From CAWIJJ01 sp963836405 (GTDB lineage Bacteria > Acidobacteriota > Terriglobia > Bryobacterales > Bryobacteraceae): 64,000 bases of DNA. Positions 61,367 through 64,000 of this stretch are shown piece after piece (position 1 is the stretch's first letter; every line of letters begins with the position of its first letter). The notes beneath the pieces were generated by a model. It searched no databases, was not told the origin of the DNA, and saw only the letters and a program-made list of their open reading frames with translations. Both the position numbers and the translations under genes were made by a program. The stretch spans positions 248,001 through 312,000 of the forward strand of contig CAWIJL010000018.1 of assembly GCA_963836405.1 (NCBI GenBank), in the 5' to 3' direction.

Positions 61367-62146
61367 TCAGCTTCCCACGACGCCGGCGAGCGGACTGCTG
61401 GCGGAGGCATACAGCTTGCGCGGCATGCGTCCGGCTTCCCACGCCAGACGTCCGGCTTCCACGGCCAGCTTCATGGCGGTGGCCATTTTCACGGCGTCCT
61501 CGGCCGCCGCGATGGCCGTGTTCATCAAAACCCCGTCCGCCCCGAGTTCCATCGCGACGGCGGCATCGGAAGCAGTGCCGACGCCCGCGTCCACGATCAT
61601 GGGCACCCCGGTGATCATTTCCCGCATGATGCGGAGATTGGCCGGATTCTGCACGCCCATGCCGGACCCGATCGGCGCCGCCAGCGGCATGACCGCGGCC
61701 GCCCCGGCATCGATCAGCTTGCGCGCATTCACCACGTCGTCATTGGTGTAGGGCAGGACCACGAAGCCCTCTTTCACCAGCACACGTGTGGCTTCGAGCA
61801 GCCCCTCGTTATCCGGGAACAAGGTCTTCTCGTCGCCGATGACCTCGAGCTTGACCCAGTTGGAGAGTCCGACCTCCCGGGCCAGCATGGCGGTGCGGAT
61901 GGCGTCGTCGGCGGTGTAGCAGGCCGCGGTGTTCGGCAGGATGAAGATCTTGGTCCGGTCGATAAAATCGATCAGCGATTCCTTGGAACGGTCGGTGAGG
62001 TTGACCCGCCGCACCGCCACTGTGACCATGTCCGCCCCGGTGGCTTCGTGGCAGCGCTGCATCTCCTGGAAACTACGGTACTTACCTGTTCCGACGATGA
62101 GCCGGGAACGGAATTCCCGGCCTGCAATACTGAATGTCTCCGGCAT
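61367..62146 (-). CDS. thiG: Thiazole synthase
   Basis: 259 residues from ATG 62146, the normal length. Motifs: SRLIVGTGKY (N-terminus), VTVAVRRVNL, LPNTAACYTADDAIRTAMLARE, WVKLEVIGD with the Schiff-base Lys, MPLAAPIGSGMGVQNP, and IVDAGVGTASDAAVAMELGADGVLMNTAIA. It makes the thiazole phosphate of thiamine from deoxyxylulose phosphate, a glycine-derived imine and sulfur from ThiS. No thiS or thiF is nearby. A TACAAT box 6 bases before ATG suggests a leaderless or very short leader. Confidence 0.95.
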   Translation of the reverse strand: MPETFSIAGREFRSRLIVGTGKYRSFQEMQRCHEATGADMVTVAVRRVNLTDRSKESLIDFIDRTKIFILPNTAACYTADDAIRTAMLAREVGLSNWVKLEVIGDEKTLFPDNEGLLEATRVLVKEGFVVLPYTNDDVVNARKLIDAGAAAVMPLAAPIGSGMGVQNPANLRIMREMITGVPMIVDAGVGTASDAAVAMELGADGVLMNTAIAAAEDAVKMATAMKLAVEAGRLAWEAGRMPRKLYASASSPLAGVVGS

Positions 62147-62158
62147 TTCCTCATTGTA
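62146..62158 (-). promoter_or_regulatory. Possible -10 element and leaderless start of thiG
   Basis: On the minus strand TACAAT (62158-62153) is followed after 6 bases by the ATG. GAGGAA lies between and directly abuts the ATG. The -35 is weak. The upstream enolase-superfamily gene ends 6 bases before this box. Confidence 0.35.
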
Positions 62159-62163
62159 GCGGT

Positions 62164-63372
62164 TCAGCCGGCCGCTTCCGTTCCAGCCTCCCGCGAGCCG
62201 CCGAAGTAGGACCACTCGCCGGGAATCCACGGATACCGATAGAGGACCGATTCGTCAACCGTTACCCCCAGTCCCGGGCCGCGCGGCACGATCAGGTCTT
62301 CCTGGTCCAGATTGAGGGGTTCCTGGAGAATCTCCGCCGCCAGCGGAAAGGGATACATGCCGGCCCGCCCGGGTGTCGAGTAACAGGGATATTCCAGCCA
62401 TTCCACTGCCTGCTCCGGCCAGCAGATACCCAGGTGCGCCGCCGCGATGACTTCGAGCGCCGTCCCGGCGCAATGAAAGGCAAAACGCAGCCCCTGGCGG
62501 GCAATTTCGCCGAACAGCCGACGGCCGATGGCGTAGCCGCCGCGGCAACAGACGTCCATCTGCACGTAATCGACGGACTGGGTCAGGATGAGATCCAGGT
62601 AACGCTCTTCGCTTGGTTCGTAGTAGCCGGCGGCCAGCGGCACCAGGTCCATCTCCTTCAGCCGCAGATAGCCGGCATGGTCGTCAGGAGGCAGCGGCTC
62701 CTCCAGCCAGGCGACGTCATGCTCCGCCATAGCGGCGGCGAGCTCCTCGATCGCTTCCAGGGTGTAGTTTTGGCCGCCCATCTGCCGCCAGGCATGGGCG
62801 TCCACCATCAGATCGAAGTCGGGCCCCACCGCCTCGCGCACGCGCCGCACCGCCTCGAGATCGCCCTCCGGCCCCAGCGCGGGCCGCATCTTATACGCCT
62901 TAAACCCCTGCGCCGCAACCGCTTTGGCCTCCGCTGCAAAGCCCTCGGCATTCATATAGAGGCCGGCGCTGCCGTACAGCCTGATCCGGTCCCGGACCCG
63001 TCCGCCGATCAGTTCGGAGACCGGCGTTTCCCGGTGCTTGCCGGTGAGGTCCCAGAGCGCGATCTCGACGGCGCCCCAGGCGTTGACCAACCCGGCGTTA
63101 TCGCCGAATTCCTTCAGAAATTTCACGCGCAGAGCGTCCGGATCCGCCAGCACCCGGTGGCGCAGAAAGGGGGCAATTGCGGTTTCTATGGCCTCCCGGG
63201 TCCTTTCGTCGCCCGGACCGGGTCCGTAGCCGGTCAGTCCGCTGTCGCTCTCCACCCGCACCAGCATGGCGTCGCGCTTCAGGATGGTCCGTTCGCCGCC
63301 ACGAAACGGCAGCCGCACAGGTTCGGGAAACGGAAAGGAGAGAAGGTGGGCCCGCAACGACGCGATCTTCAT
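62164..63372 (-). CDS. Enolase-superfamily (mandelate racemase/galactonate dehydratase-like) enzyme
   Basis: 402 residues from ATG 63372, with GAGG 5 bases upstream; GTG 63378 also possible. Enolase-type barrel: VETAIAP-type capping domain, KAYKMRPALG (with a base Lys near 164), DLMVDAHAW and WLEEPLPPDD as metal ligands, and the C-terminal FAFHCAGTALEVIAAAHLG with the catalytic His. It would abstract a proton next to a carboxylate, for racemisation, cyclo-isomerisation or dehydration of a sugar acid. The precise substrate is unknown. It lies upstream of thiG. Confidence 0.88.
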   Translation of the reverse strand: MKIASLRAHLLSFPFPEPVRLPFRGGERTILKRDAMLVRVESDSGLTGYGPGPGDERTREAIETAIAPFLRHRVLADPDALRVKFLKEFGDNAGLVNAWGAVEIALWDLTGKHRETPVSELIGGRVRDRIRLYGSAGLYMNAEGFAAEAKAVAAQGFKAYKMRPALGPEGDLEAVRRVREAVGPDFDLMVDAHAWRQMGGQNYTLEAIEELAAAMAEHDVAWLEEPLPPDDHAGYLRLKEMDLVPLAAGYYEPSEERYLDLILTQSVDYVQMDVCCRGGYAIGRRLFGEIARQGLRFAFHCAGTALEVIAAAHLGICWPEQAVEWLEYPCYSTPGRAGMYPFPLAAEILQEPLNLDQEDLIVPRGPGLGVTVDESVLYRYPWIPGEWSYFGGSREAGTEAAG

Positions 63373-63426
63373 AGACACCTCGCATGGGCGCGCCGCCCAG
63401 CCCGGCGTCGAGCGAACGGCCAGCCG

Positions 63427-63984
63427 CTACAGATAGTGTGCCAGCAGCGCGGCCCCGCCCGCAGCAACAATCAGCGAAGATACCATAGGTATCCGCCACA
63501 ATCCGGCCGGACGTTTCAACTCGCCGAAAGACGGCGGAGACGCTTCCGCGGTTTCCGAAGCGGTTGCGTCCGGGACTAAAGGATCCGGCGTCTGGGCTTC
63601 AGGCGATGGAGGAGAAGGCGGGACAGGCGTCGGGGGCGGCGCCGTTTCCTTCGGTCCCCCGAGCTTTTCCGCAGTTTCCCTGCACATTTGCCCCATGGAG
63701 GCCACGAAGTCGAACACCGCCGCGTCGGTGTCGCGGGTCCGCGTGCGCAGTTCGGCGATTTCCTGGTTCTTTCGCTCCAGTTCTTCACGCAGCGGCGCTA
63801 GCCGATCTTCGAAGCGCGCGAACCGCTTCTCCACGGCCTGGTCCACCTGCTCGCCCACGATTCGGGCAACCTGCGCCGCAAACTCCCGGTGAAGGGCCAG
63901 GATCTGCCCGCGCAGCGACTCGATACTCTCCTCGATCGCACGCGCGTTGCCGCGATCCTGCTGGTTGAGCGCCTTCATTTCCAC
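63427..63984 (-). CDS. Coiled-coil protein with C-terminal membrane anchor (possibly partial)
   Basis: 185 residues from GTG 63984; the frame is still open to the window edge, so the true start may be beyond base 64000. About 15-95 is a coiled coil (SIESLRGQILALHREFAAQVARIV...LREELERKNQEIAELRTR), then a Pro/Ser/Glu linker, and a single hydrophobic segment at the C-terminus (MVSSLIVAAGGAALLAHYL). A tail-anchored membrane protein is likely. I do not recognise a family. Confidence 0.6.
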   Translation of the reverse strand: MEMKALNQQDRGNARAIEESIESLRGQILALHREFAAQVARIVGEQVDQAVEKRFARFEDRLAPLREELERKNQEIAELRTRTRDTDAAVFDFVASMGQMCRETAEKLGGPKETAPPPTPVPPSPPSPEAQTPDPLVPDATASETAEASPPSFGELKRPAGLWRIPMVSSLIVAAGGAALLAHYL

Positions 63985-64000
63985 GGCGACGCGGGTCTCC

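Overview
This GC-rich window looks like chromosome from an Acidobacteriota bacterium of the Bryobacterales/'Candidatus Solibacter' type. The main evidence is the C-terminal domain of the secreted proteins ending at 37054 and 38836 (asparagine-alanine-alanine, then APGEI, then GxxLGP, and later TGEGQT). It matches the Solibacter paralogous C-terminal domain known as TIGR03437, and a weaker version ends the protein at 20896. Signal peptides, lipoboxes, LolA, a porin and pilus assembly genes show a Gram-negative envelope. The assignment rests on recognised families, not on a database search.

Layout. 1-5133: an ISL3-type transposase, tRNA-Lys(CTT), a membrane Fe-S oxidoreductase, a UDP-glucuronate decarboxylase-like SDR, a small hypothetical gene and tRNA-Arg(TCT). 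5305-18834: mostly minus-strand metabolic and envelope genes: a class III aminotransferase broken by a 7-bp tandem duplication, a GH106-type rhamnosidase, a lone winged-helix regulator, a CDF transporter, a coiled-coil lipoprotein, a BON-domain protein, a P5C dehydrogenase, an MBL hydrolase, and small YtxH, DUF2007, Cys-rich and FecR-like proteins. 19016-24433: a propeller protein facing a metal-uptake operon (small Cys/His protein, porin, binding protein, permease) with no ATPase. 24534-33333: a sugar-phosphate isomerase-like protein, cold shock protein, ThiL, a small membrane protein, a PfkB kinase, MurJ, glutaryl-CoA dehydrogenase and a fused membrane/spermidine synthase-like protein.

33428-46469 is the most distinctive block. 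It has a giant secreted protein with nine Ig/BACON-like repeats, a smaller relative, then LolA, a GspF/PilC platform protein, a GspE/PilB ATPase, PilM, PilN, PilO and PilP-like proteins, and a pseudopilin-like protein with a long Gly/Pro/Asn/Gln-rich tail. The last five genes overlap or nearly touch. There is no secretin, prepilin peptidase or major pilin. I read this as a hybrid type IV pilus/type II secretion-like assembly operon, possibly linked to the secreted repeat proteins.

46507-63984 holds housekeeping and signalling genes: a zincin-like protein, Cmk overlapping aspartate kinase, a membrane-anchored JAMM-domain protein, a GAF protein, a YCF48-like propeller, a frameshifted methyltransferase, a class IV aminotransferase, a HipA-like kinase, a histone H1-like protein with an acidic head, an MltD-like transglycosylase, an EF-G-like GTPase, an ECF sigma factor, ThiG and an enolase-superfamily enzyme. 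At 53040-53640 a stretch without a convincing gene folds into many hairpins and is the best candidate for a large structured RNA, possibly an orphan HEARO/omega-RNA relic.
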